DNA from: Cyclostephanos tholiformis
Lineage: Eukaryota; Bacillariophyta; Thalassiosirophyceae; Thalassiosirales; Thalassiosiraceae
Assembly: GCA_036939975.1 (NCBI GenBank)
Contig: JALLPB010000018.1
Location: forward strand, 1 to 36,499
Length of the DNA: 36,499 nucleotides
Direction of reading: 5' to 3'
The notes under the pieces were generated by a model. It was not told where the DNA came from. It made no database searches and saw only the letters and a list, made by a program, of their open reading frames with translations. Of the stretch, positions 11,446 through 20,348 are shown in pieces. The stretch's first letter is position 1; every line of letters starts with the position of its first letter. The translations under genes were made by a program, and so were the position numbers.

Positions 11446-11572
11446 CCTTCACCGGACCCCCCTTGTTGGAATACTCGGCCGCCCGATTCAACTGTGCCCA
11501 TTTCGGTTCGCCGTACTGCGACATGTTTAGCATCGATTTAATATAAGTTCCTACGTAGAAGGAAGGAAAAAA

Positions 11573-11627
11573 TTTCTCCACCTACTCACAAAGATTTGGC
11601 GCCAAGGGAAGTGAGTAGGTGGAGAAA
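11573..11627. repeat. perfect 17-bp inverted repeat with palindromic loop
   Basis: Arms at 11573-11589 and 11611-11627 are exact reverse complements (core CTCCACCTACTCAC). The 21-nt loop itself contains the 10-bp palindrome TTGGCGCCAA. It sits just outside the 5' end of the dioxygenase gene. It could be a small foldback element or a cruciform. Confidence 0.75.
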
Positions 11628-11720
11628 AAATTCTTGGGCATTACGCACTCACTTACCTACCTGAGCACACTATACGTAAGTACTATAGTACTTTTAGTAC
11701 TAGTTCCTATGTACGTGAAG

Positions 11721-11860
11721 CCGACATGTCGGGAGCCGACAGAAACGACACGACATTGTCGGGGCCTAAAATGGCCGACACGTGATGTCGGCCAGGCGAC
11801 ATGTCGCCGACATGTCGGCCGACACGACATTGTTGGCTGAAAATTGCTGACACCGACATC
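11721..11860. repeat. cluster of GACATGTC-type palindromes
   Basis: Perfect palindromes CCGACATGTCGG occur at 11721-11732 and 11807-11818, with GGCGACATGTCGCC at 11795-11808 and a near-palindrome at 11773-11793. Further partial copies (ACGACATTGTCGG, ACGACATTGTTGGC, CCGACATCCGACATG) fill the stretch. Nothing else is seen in the 11446-11900 spacer apart from this and the hairpin. Confidence 0.7.
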
Positions 11861-11900
11861 CGACATGCGCAACTAAGAGTTTCCCGCCGTCATTCGTGCC

Positions 11901-13061
11901 ATGGCAACCTCAGATCTCATAGACACCTTTCATGATGACCACTTCACACAGGCCTTTTTGGCCCGAGTCGTCATTCCTCATATAGACATCAAACCAGACC
12001 AGACCTTAAGTCCAGACCAGAGAAAACCAGACCAGATAAGACAACCACACCAGACAGACACTCAACCTGCCCTCACTGGGAATGTCCGTGCCCGTAAGAC
12101 CCCTGGCGTGGACTTCTTAACTCTTGCAAGATGGTGGGGCATCTCTCCCGACACGGCAAGACAGACCATAGGCCGTACAACTCAGCGTGGCGTTCGGACA
12201 TGTCTACACCCAATGCTTTCACGATGCTTCCCGACCAACGACAGGATGCTCTGCTACAAGCGGCTTCCGCATCCTTGTTTCACAGATACCCTGATATCGG
12301 GTACGACTTCCAGACGTGGCCATAAATACACCCAGGTTTATTCAACCTCCTTTGGCTGGTCACAGGTGCATCCCCTCAAACAAAAGGGTGACGCGCACGA
12401 GACACTTTCCCTCCTATTTCATTGGGATGGGGTTCCTCCTGCCATGATCATGGATGGATCTAAAGAACAGACCCTAGGAGACTTTCGCCATAAACTACGT
12501 GAAGCAGACTGCCATTTATGACAGACAGAACCGCACTCACCTTGGATGAATGCCGCAGAAGGCTGCATCCGTGAGCTTAAGCATGGTACATCAATTAAAA
12601 TTTGAAAGACCGGTTCTCCTAAGACCCTTTGGGACCATTGCATCAAATTAGAGGGCCTGATATGCTCTTCTACCTGTAATACAATCTATCTTACCAATGG
12701 GGAGACCCCTGAGACCATCATGACCGGAACGACAGCAGACATCAGCCATATCTGTGAATTTGGCTGGTTCAACTGGGTTATGTTTCGGGACAATGCCCCC
12801 ACTTACCCGGACGACCGGATGATACTTGGCCATTACCTTGGACTCGCCACAGACACCAGTTCTGCACTGACTGCAAAGATCCTGAAATCGAACGGACAAT
12901 ATGTATGTCGCTCGACACTAAGACATCTGACAGATGAGGAACTCCAATGTTCCGTGCATAAGACACTCTGCGATGACTTTATGACTTCAGTCATTGATGC
13001 CCTCGGTCGACCCGCACAGGCGAATGACTTCCCGGCCAAGGATCAAAATATTTTGCTCTAA
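11901..13061 (+). pseudogene. Ty1/copia integrase-region relic (pol fragment)
   Basis: One reading frame with two in-frame TGA codons (12519-12521 and 12603-12605) covers an integrase core and what follows it. Recognisable blocks are TLARWWGISPDTARQTIG, RRGHKYTQVYSTSFGW, GVPPAMIMDGSKEQTLGDF, SPWMNAAEGCIRELKHG, PKTLWDHCIKLEGLI and LKSNGQYVCRSTLRHLT. The second Asp and the Glu of the DDE triad are visible, but the first Asp position reads Ser (TSFGW where family members have TDFGW). No LTRs, gag or RT flank it, so it is an orphan fragment. It belongs to a different copia lineage from the element at 13446-20118. CCAGACCAGA-type simple repeats lie near 11990-12045. Confidence 0.72.
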
Positions 13062-13096
13062 CGGACTAACAAATATTTAGAAAGTGGAACCAAACT

Positions 13097-13248
13097 AGGT
13101 GTAATATTTTATAGTCAAGATTGCTACAGTGAGTGGTTTTAAAAGTCCTGTCTCCTCAAGTGATGTATTTTAAAAGTGAATAGTTCTAGGTGAAGTATTT
13201 TAAAAGTTAGTTTCAATAGGTGAGTATATTTCAAAAGTTGACCTGTCA
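13097..13248. repeat. imperfect ~31-bp tandem repeat, about 5 units
   Basis: Degenerate units share GGTGAGTATTTTAAAAGT. Copies begin near 13097, 13129, 13160, 13190 and 13220. They lie between the integrase relic and the copia 5' LTR. The rest of 13062-13445 is AT-rich and holds nothing else I can support. Confidence 0.6.
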
Positions 13249-13445
13249 GAATTAGCGATTCTCGCAGCTTTTTAAAGTGGTAAGACTCAAGTGAGTTGTC
13301 GGTTCAAAACAGGTGAGTGGAAAATAAAAGTGCAAAAATTGGGGGGAGATAGAAAAAATTGAAATCAGATGGTGTGATATTAATAATGGCCTACACTCCA
13401 AGTGAGTACATTTTAGATATTTTCAGTAATAATAATAGCATGTGA

Positions 13446-13713
13446 TGTTGGATATCCTTGTCTTTACTACATGGGAACACTGAATTCCCGCGTAGGTACA
13501 TCACCTCCACTAGTGCTTTCTGGCACAGCCCCACTATAGGAAACAGTACTGGCAGTTACTTGCCACCAACCGCCAATAGTCCCATATGTGAGCGCAACCT
13601 CTTCATCGCATAAGAGAGCCAAAAGCTCATTATCTTGTGCACCAACTTGACAGTAAGATTAAACAACTAAGCTCAGTTAGAACACTGCGATAACCTCTTA
13701 TCGATGTCTTGCA
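13446..13713 (+). repeat. 5' LTR of the copia element
   Basis: It begins TGTTGGATATCC and ends GTCTTGCA. A TATA-like CGCATAAGAG lies near 13607, about 27 nt before TTGTGCACCAA (13635-13645), which would suit transcription starting there. Confidence 0.93.
13635..13645 (+). promoter_or_regulatory. candidate transcript 5' end / self-primer segment
   Basis: TTGTGCACCAA is the exact reverse complement of the 11 nt that directly follow the LTR (13714-13724). It sits 79 nt from the LTR end. The placement and length match the Tf1-type self-primer, in which the first 11 nt of the RNA fold back onto the PBS. The start of R here is inferred, not seen. Confidence 0.6.
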
Positions 13714-13724
13714 TTGGTGCACAA
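13714..13724 (+). promoter_or_regulatory. primer-binding site
   Basis: TTGGTGCACAA directly abuts the 5' LTR. It begins T-TGG, so a tRNA 3' CCA end could pair, but all 11 nt are complementary to the element's own LTR. The untranslated leader continues to the gag ATG at 13765. Confidence 0.7.
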
Positions 13725-13764
13725 TAATCACATAGAAACCTGAAGAAACTTCCACTAAGGCATA

Positions 13765-15107
13765 ATGCCTTCAACAACAAAATCCATCGAGGCCGAAGCC
13801 CATGAAGCAGTGCGGGCAAATCCTTTCACAAAAATACATGGATGGCCATCAAGGAATGATTACAAAATGCTCAAGAAGGAGGCATCGGATCTAGCCTCCG
13901 AACTTGAGGACATCACATACTACTGGACACGATCCCCCACAGGTGAAGAATACGGCCTCCTGGCTGAAATAATCGGCAAGGATGAGTACCAGCACTTAAC
14001 AAATCTGATGTGGGTGCAAGAAATGGAACCAGGCCCATATGATCCAACCATTGATGACACAACGCCAACGCACATGCAAAAGTGAATGGAACAAGAATGG
14101 GAGCGCAATCGCAAAACATAGGCCATCAGGAAAGGATTCCTCTGCGGGGTTGCAGCCAACATGCGCGAAGCCCTCAATGAGAACTGGTACTCCTAACTGA
14201 AGCACCTACACATGGCCTATTGCAACGTGCAACCCATCCAGATCCTGGACCACCTGCACACACGATGGTGTCCACTGGACGTTCATGCCAAGAAGCTCAT
14301 CAAGGCTGAATATTTGACCAAGTGGGACGGCAATATGCACCTCACCACCTTCGGAAAACGACTGGACAATGAACAAATCCGAATAGAACACTTTGGCATC
14401 ACCATCTCTGACAAAGATAAATTGCAGTTCTACCTCAAACAGATGTACACCTGCAATCAATTCAATCAGACCCAAATGACAACGTGGGAGAACAAACCCG
14501 AAGCCATTAAAAATGACTGGGCAATGGCAAAACAATACTTTGAAGGACTTATTCGGGACAAAGTATATGAACAAAACAGCGGCGGCACGGCCAGCAAAAG
14601 CAAGTACAAAAGTGCAAATCATGCTGCCGACGCTGCCAAAGGTGACAAACTATGACAGTACATCACCACAATAGCCGCCGCGGCGCCGTTGCTAAAAACA
14701 TAAAGCACGATGAGCTAGCCGCCAGTATCCATGACGCCGCACAGCAGAAAACGAATGAGATGGCAGCGCAACTCAAGTCACTGCACAAGGCAGTCGCCAA
14801 ATTAACGCTCGCCCTTGCAAACAAGGAGAACACCGGAGGCAACGGCGGCGGTGGAAGCGGAGACCAAGTCAAATAACCTTATTCCAAGACTCGCTGCATG
14901 GGCGCCTACTGTTGGTCACACGGATGGCATCCTGTTGGCAAAAATCACAACAGCATGACGTGCACCTTCAAAAAGGAAGGACACAAGCCCGAGGCAACAT
15001 TTGACAACATAATGGGCGGCAACACCTACTGGCCAGCAGGCGACCACATCATGCCATCCCAACAGATGCACGTGACATTTGCGGGGAAATCCAAGCCACC
15101 CACCTGA
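13765..15107 (+). pseudogene. degenerate copia gag with zinc knuckle
   Basis: The frame opens at 13765 with MPSTTKSIEAEAHEAV and FTKIHGWPSRNDYKMLKK. It carries stops at 14083 (TGA), 14119 (TAG) and 14194 (TAA), continues to 14655, then shifts by one frame (14652 on) through a TAA at 14874 to 15107. The C-terminal YCWSHGWHPVGKNHNSMTC and KKEGHKPEATFDNIMGG form a nucleocapsid-type zinc-binding knuckle typical of diatom copia Gag. The product would package element RNA if intact. At least four stops and one frameshift rule that out. Confidence 0.8.
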
Positions 15108-16340
15108 CTGGCGCAAGGCCAGACAATACAGAAAACAAAAAGGAGAAAAGTCAAGCAATAGCATTAAAACTAAAGCAAAACTTATTATCTAATTTTTATT
15201 CCATATTATCCAATTACACCCCGCCAACTTGCCCGGTCGACGAGCAAGATGGCGACCACAATGAAATGGTCAACAACAGCAATGAACTAAAAACGGGGGT
15301 CCTAAACGACACAATCCCCTCAGCCGCGGCGCAACATCACACATCGGTACCACAAAGGATCGCGCCCGTCACGCATTTATCACAACCAACCGCCAGTCCA
15401 ACAAAGCATTCCGCATGCCCAACGGATCCGTGGAGGTGGCCACCGCAATTGACGCCCTCCATCACAACCTACGAGCACCAGCAAAGGACGTTCACATCAT
15501 ACCATCCATCAAACGTGACTTGCTTCTCAGCATATCCAAACTCGTCGACGCAAATTATATTGCGATCTTCGACAAGGATGAAGTAACAATATTTGACACC
15601 AAGAGTACCAAGGTCAATATGTCATGCGCGGCCATACTACAAGGATGGCGTTGCCCCAAATCCAAACTGTGGCACATCCCCCTTGTTAAGCACATCACCA
15701 ACAAAAACACTGACACAATCCTGTGCAGCCGATCACCAACGGAGTTCCTACCCGAGCGACCCCCACCAACAGAAGCTGTGGCAAACATCTATGAGCTGAA
15801 AACGCAACCGGAAGTAGTCAGATATTATCATGCTGCGGCGAGTTTCCTGACCAAACCCACTTGGATTGCGGCGATTAAGAATCAACAGTTCGCTTTGTGG
15901 CCAGGCCTCACAGTAAAAGCAGTCACAAAACATTTTCCAGAATCCAATGAGACAACAAAAGGCCACGGCCGCAAAATACGAAGCGGCCAACATTCAACCA
16001 CAAGGACAGCAGGCAACGACAGCTCTCACGGCAACAACAAGGACAACCAGGCCACCGCTGGCGTCGATCCACCACCCAGGCCGGCTACGCGAACACGTGA
16101 AATCTTTCATACCATCTACGACCTCGATGACGACGTGCAACTGAAAATGTACACGAACCAGATGGGTCGTTTCCCAAGGAAGTCAAGCTGCGGCAACCAG
16201 TATATCATGGTTCTAATCGAACTCGACAGCAACGCAATCCTGGTGGAAGCAATGAAAAATAGGTCAGCAACAGAAATGATCCGAGCATACCAGGTCCTTG
16301 TTGACAGACTATGCAGCGCAGGGATGCCACCAAACTGCAT

Positions 16341-16644
16341 CTACTAGACAATGAGTGTTCAGCGGACTTCAAGGAGAAAATCAAGTCAAACAAGATGTCG
16401 TATCAACTTGTTCCACCACATTACCACATTGTGTGCGTATAACAAGACGGGAAGAAGGATAAGTACAGAACACGAATCACAATGGGAGGAAATCTTGCTA
16501 ATTACCCCGGCGACTGTGGAACCCCCATTGCAGACTTACTCACCGTCAAACTGCCACCTACTGGACAATGAGTGTTCATCGGACTTCAAGGAGAAAATCA
16601 AGTCAAACAAGATGTCGGATCAACTTGTTCCACCACATTACCAC
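16341..16644 (+). repeat. chimeric duplication in integrase: 87-bp direct repeats around an RT-derived insert
   Basis: Copy A (16341-16427) and copy B (16558-16644) of the LLDNECS...VPPHYH coding block flank 130 bp (16428-16557). The insert matches the RT start region at about 17670-17798 with some eight differences. The return junction shares CAAACTGC between the integrase and RT donors. This is the footprint of two template switches during reverse transcription. Confidence 0.8.
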
Positions 16645-18745
16645 CAATGTAACATTGCTGAAACAGCAATCAAAGTCTTTAAAGCTCATTTCATCAGCAT
16701 CCTATGCGGATGTGACAAGACTTTCTCCCTATACCTATAGGATAAATTACTTCCTCAAGCCGAGCATACTCTCAACATGCTATGGCCAGCCCGCTTGACA
16801 CCAACCATCTCAGCTTATGCGTACCTGTGGGGGCAACACGATTACAATGCAAACCCCTTCGCCCCGCTAGGTTGCCGAGTCAAAGCACACGTCACCCCAG
16901 GAGTACGAGAAACATGGGCACCACACACTGCCAGCGGATACTACATCAGCAACGCATAGGAACACTACTGGTGTCATGACATATACATCCGTGACACCAA
17001 GAGAATTCGAACATGTCTCACAGTGTTTTTCAAACACAAATACCTCACAATGCCAAGTGTTACTCCAGCGGATGCACTCATTTGCGTGGTGGACAATCTA
17101 ATGGATGCAATCGCAGGCCTACCTTCCTCAAACACAGTCACAGCAGATGCAGTCGACCAGCTCATGATGATCTTCAAACAACAAGCACGCGACTCCATCG
17201 ACGCGAGGGTGCTCACAGAAACTCAACCTCACGCCCAGGCACCACTGCATCCCACCCTCCAAATTGAAGATGACTACAAAGTCAATGCGCCAGGTCCCCA
17301 AGCAATCCCACAAATCACACAGGATGATTACGATTCACCACCAGCAGCCAACACATGTTGACATCGTGAATCTTGAACCCTCATGCAGGACTTCATGCTT
17401 CAATGCATGGAGATCCCAGACTACAAGGCGCCTTTCTCACCACAACAGGCAGCTTCCAGAAAATACCCCCTCCAGTTCTTCTGTGACATTGCCTATGCCA
17501 TCCTTCTTGAATACCGTCATTTAATGAAGCATCCCAAGTACAAAGAGTTATGGATGAAATCTTTTGGAACAGAAATACTATGCCTCGCCACAATGACAGA
17601 GACCATCTTTTTCATCAAGAAAGACGAGATCCCCCAGGAACGGCAAAGAGACGAAACCTATGCTCGCATCGTGTGCGTATAACGAGACAGGAAGAAGGAT
17701 AAGTACAGAACACGAATCACAATGGAAGGAAATCTTGCTAATTACCCCGGCGACTGTGGAACCCCTACTGCAGACCTACTCACCGCCAAACTGCTCCTCA
17801 ACAGCGTGATCTCCACACAACACTCAAAATTCATGACCCTGGACCTCAAAGACTTCTATCTGATGACTCCAATGAAGCGATACGAGTACTTCCGAATGAA
17901 AATTGAGCTGTTCCCCCAAAACATCATCGACCAATACGACCTCACCAACAAGGCAGACCACAACGGCAATGTACACTGTGAGGTCAGACGTGGCATGTAT
18001 GGCCTACCCCAGGCTGGCATAATTGCTCAGGAACTTCTCGAAGAACGCCTCAAAGCAGTGGGATACAGCCAAAGCAAATTAACCCCGGGCTACTGGAAGC
18101 ACGAATGGCGACCCATCAGTTTCACACTCATGGTAGATGACTTTGGAGTAAAATACATAGGGAAGGAACACGTCATGCATCTGATCCACACCCTGCAGAA
18201 ATACTATGAGGTCGAGGAAGACTGGGACGGCAAACACTACATTGGGATCACCATGGACTGGGACTACAATAAGTGCGAAGTTCACCTCTCCATGCCCGAA
18301 TATATGGAACGCGCCCTTGCGAGGTTCGGACACCCCATCCCCGACAAACACCAACACCAACCCCACCAACACACAATCCCTACGTATGGCGCCACTGTCC
18401 AATATGCCAAACCCGATGACACCTCATGGATCCTCTCCCCTCAAGAGAAGAAATTCATTCAGGAGGTCATCGGCGTTTTCCTCTACTACGGACGGGCCGT
18501 CGATCCCACCATGCTCACCACCCTGAGCGCCATCGCATCCGCCCAAGCCGCGTGATGTCATCCAGTTTGCATGCTAGGTCGGATGCCTCTTTCTTGAGTA
18601 GTTCGTAGTCGTTTCTTGACGGGCGGCCATGAATCTTGGTGAACGGGGTCCCGCATACCGATTCAAAGGTCGTGTTCTCGATTTCCTTGATCGAAGATGG
18701 CATTGTAGTTGATCGTCTGTTGTTTACTTTTCTGGTTTCGTTAGA

Positions 18746-18759
18746 TTTTTATCCACCAA
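18746..18759 (-). promoter_or_regulatory. primer-binding site of the nested copia fragment
   Basis: On the minus strand TTGGTGGATAAAA follows the LTR end directly. Thirteen nt are perfectly complementary to TTTTATCCACCAA inside the same LTR (plus-strand 18817-18829), 70 nt from the LTR end. Confidence 0.65.
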
Positions 18760-19172
18760 TGCAAGACATCAATAAGTGGTTTGTTAGGCTAATGATAATT
18801 TAGTCTTACTGTCAAGTTGGTGGATAAAATAATGAGCTCATGCTGGCTCATCCCATAGAGTTTTTGTATTGTGCGTTTAGCGCAATACGTAAGTATTGCA
18901 TGATGGCGGCAAACTACTCCTTTTCTCGTTATTAGGGAAATGTGTGCCTGTGCCAGAAAATGCATATGTAGGGGTACTGTACCTATGTGGGAATTCTGTA
19001 TTCAGAAGTAGCTAGATAGAGGATATCTAACTGTGCCAAGATGGAAGTTGAGAATTGGGATCAGTCTGAAAGATGGAAGTTGAGAAATGGGATGAGTGCT
19101 AATTAATGTAGGGGTACTGTGCCTACGTGGGACTTCTGTATTCCAAAGTAGCTAGATAGAGGATATCTAACA
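18760..19172 (-). repeat. LTR of the nested copia fragment with internal duplication
   Basis: The LTR's outer 65 bp are present twice (18967-19031 and 19107-19171). Between them are two copies of a 31-bp unit starting AGATGGAAGTTGAGAA (about 19039 and 19070). It shares AGCTCATTAT and ACCAACTTGACAGTAAGA with the host element's LTR but is otherwise diverged. Confidence 0.75.
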
Positions 19173-19831
19173 AAGCACAATGGAACGCTGCAAGCAATTC
19201 CTAGACTATGCAGCCACACACCAGGACGCAATCATCACCTATCATGAAAGCGACATGGTACTGGTAGTACACAGCGATGCCTCTTACCTCAGCGAACCCA
19301 AAGCACGCAGTCGCGCCGGTGGGCATTTCTTTCTCTCGTCGGACATCGCCAACCCAATCAACAATGGCACGGTCCTCAACTTGGTGCAACTCATCAAAGC
19401 CGTCAAGTCATTGGCTGTGGAAGCCGAACTTAGTGCGCTGTATATCAATGCATGTAAGGCCATCCCACAGCGTCAGTGCCTCGAGGAAATGGGCCACAAG
19501 CAACCACCAACCCCAATTCAAACCAACAACACCACAGCACTTGGAGTTGTCAACAACAACATCCAACCCAAGCGCACCAAAGCCATGGATATGTGATTCC
19601 ATTGGCTATGTTGCCGCGAGGTGCAAAACCAATTCAGATTCTTTTGGCGCCCCGAACCTACAAACAAGGCTGACTACTGGACCAAGCATCACTGTGCAGC
19701 ACACCACATAGAGAAATGCACCGAATTCCTCACCCACAAGAGTGTCTTTGTGGCCCTTCGTGCTTCCTTAGCTTGCACACCTGTCCCTCCGGCAGCTGCT
19801 GCAACATAACCTTTGTGCAATATACACTATG

Positions 19832-19850
19832 TGGAGGTAATGAAAGGGTG
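19832..19850 (+). promoter_or_regulatory. polypurine tract candidate
   Basis: The purine-rich stretch GGAGGTAATGAAAGGGTG abuts the 3' LTR, as expected for second-strand priming. It is interrupted by a few pyrimidines. Confidence 0.5.
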
Positions 19851-20118
19851 TGTTAGATATCCTTATCTCTACTACATGAGAACACTGAATTCCCACGTAG
19901 GTACATCACCTCCACTAGTGCTTTCTGGCACAGCCCCACTATAGGAAACAGTACTGGCAGTTACTTGCCACCAACCGCCAATAGTCCCATATGTGAGCGC
20001 AACCTCTTCATCGCATAAGAGAGCCAAAAGCTCATTATCTTGTGCACCAACTTGACAGTAAGATTAAACAACTAAGCTCAGTTAGACCACTGCGATAACC
20101 TCTTATCAATGTCTTGCA
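19851..20118 (+). repeat. 3' LTR of the copia element
   Basis: It runs TGTTAGATATCC to GTCTTGCA, 268 bp, followed by the TGTGA target duplicate. It retains the TTGTGCACCAA segment. Confidence 0.93.
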
Positions 20119-20224
20119 TGTGATCCCAATGCATTCAGTCACTAGCCTGCATAGCTAGTACCAATTTAATGCAAGTTTCACTTAGTGAAATTTTGTCCAA
20201 ACTTGTCCCCGAGTTGCTCAAAAT

Positions 20225-20276
20225 TGGACAACGTTTGGACATTGTCCATTTATGGACAATGTCCGAACGTTGTCCA
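20225..20276. repeat. 25-bp-stem, 2-nt-loop inverted repeat
   Basis: Arms 20225-20249 and 20252-20276 are reverse complements with a single mismatch (TGGACAACGTT start). A related direct copy (TGGACAACATCTGGACC) lies at 20332-20348, and ATGCAAGTTT / AAACTTGCAT form a looser outer pair near 20169 and 20367. It may be the core of a small foldback element. Confidence 0.8.
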
Positions 20277-20348
20277 TGATCACAGGGGAATTTGTTGAGT
20301 TTGTATTGGGCATTTTCAAGTTGTCTGAAAATGGACAACATCTGGACC

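Larger units (their letters stand above)
18552..19172 (-). mobile_element. nested antisense fragment of a second copia family (LTR + leader + gag start)
   Basis: Read on the minus strand it has an LTR from 19172 to 18760 (TGTTAGATATCC...GTCTTGCA), a PBS, a leader, and an ATG at 18703 opening MPSSIKEIENTTFES and FTKIHGRPSRNDYELLKK, a gag related to but distinct from the host element's. It breaks off after about 50 codons at about 18552. Host pol resumes at about 19173 in the same frame, with only a few codons apparently missing. No target duplication remains. Confidence 0.82.
15266..19809 (+). pseudogene. degenerate copia pol (protease, integrase, RT, RNase H)
   Basis: Nearly all blocks share one frame. 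Protease: the DSGAT signature reads SRGATSH near 15322, so the active-site Asp appears lost. Integrase: EVVRYYHAAASFLTKPTWI, then KMYTNQMGRFPRKSS (first catalytic Asp read as Asn), LLDNECS, and AETAIKVFKAHFISIL. RT: TLDLKDFYLMTPMKR, MYGLPQAGIIAQEL and FTLMVDDFGVKY (VDD intact). RNase H: VVHSDASYLSEP, AVEAELSALY and YWTKHHCAAHHIE. Damage: TAG at 16345 after a 1-nt loss, TAG at 16738 replacing an expected Trp, TAG at 16957, TGA at 17359 and 17374, TAA at 17680, TGA at 19594, the 16428-16557 insertion and the 18552-19172 insertion. The last codon is 41 bp before the 3' LTR. Confidence 0.85.
13446..20118 (+). mobile_element. Ty1/copia (CoDi-like) LTR retrotransposon, full length but inactive
   Basis: The boundaries are exact: 268-bp LTRs (13446-13713 and 19851-20118), both TG...CA, flanked by the 5-bp duplication TGTGA (13441-13445 and 20119-20123). 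I count 7 differences between the LTRs (about 2.6%), five of them G in the 5' copy to A in the 3' copy, so insertion is fairly recent. The order LTR, PBS, gag, protease, integrase, RT, RNase H, LTR places it in Ty1/copia. Stops, a 130-bp chimeric insertion and an antisense nested fragment make it non-functional. Confidence 0.93.

Noticed and set aside
13714..13724. Conventional tRNA primer-binding site
   Set aside because: Not excluded, since it starts T-TGG. But the full 11-nt match to the LTR, and its covarying counterpart in the second family, are better explained by self-priming.
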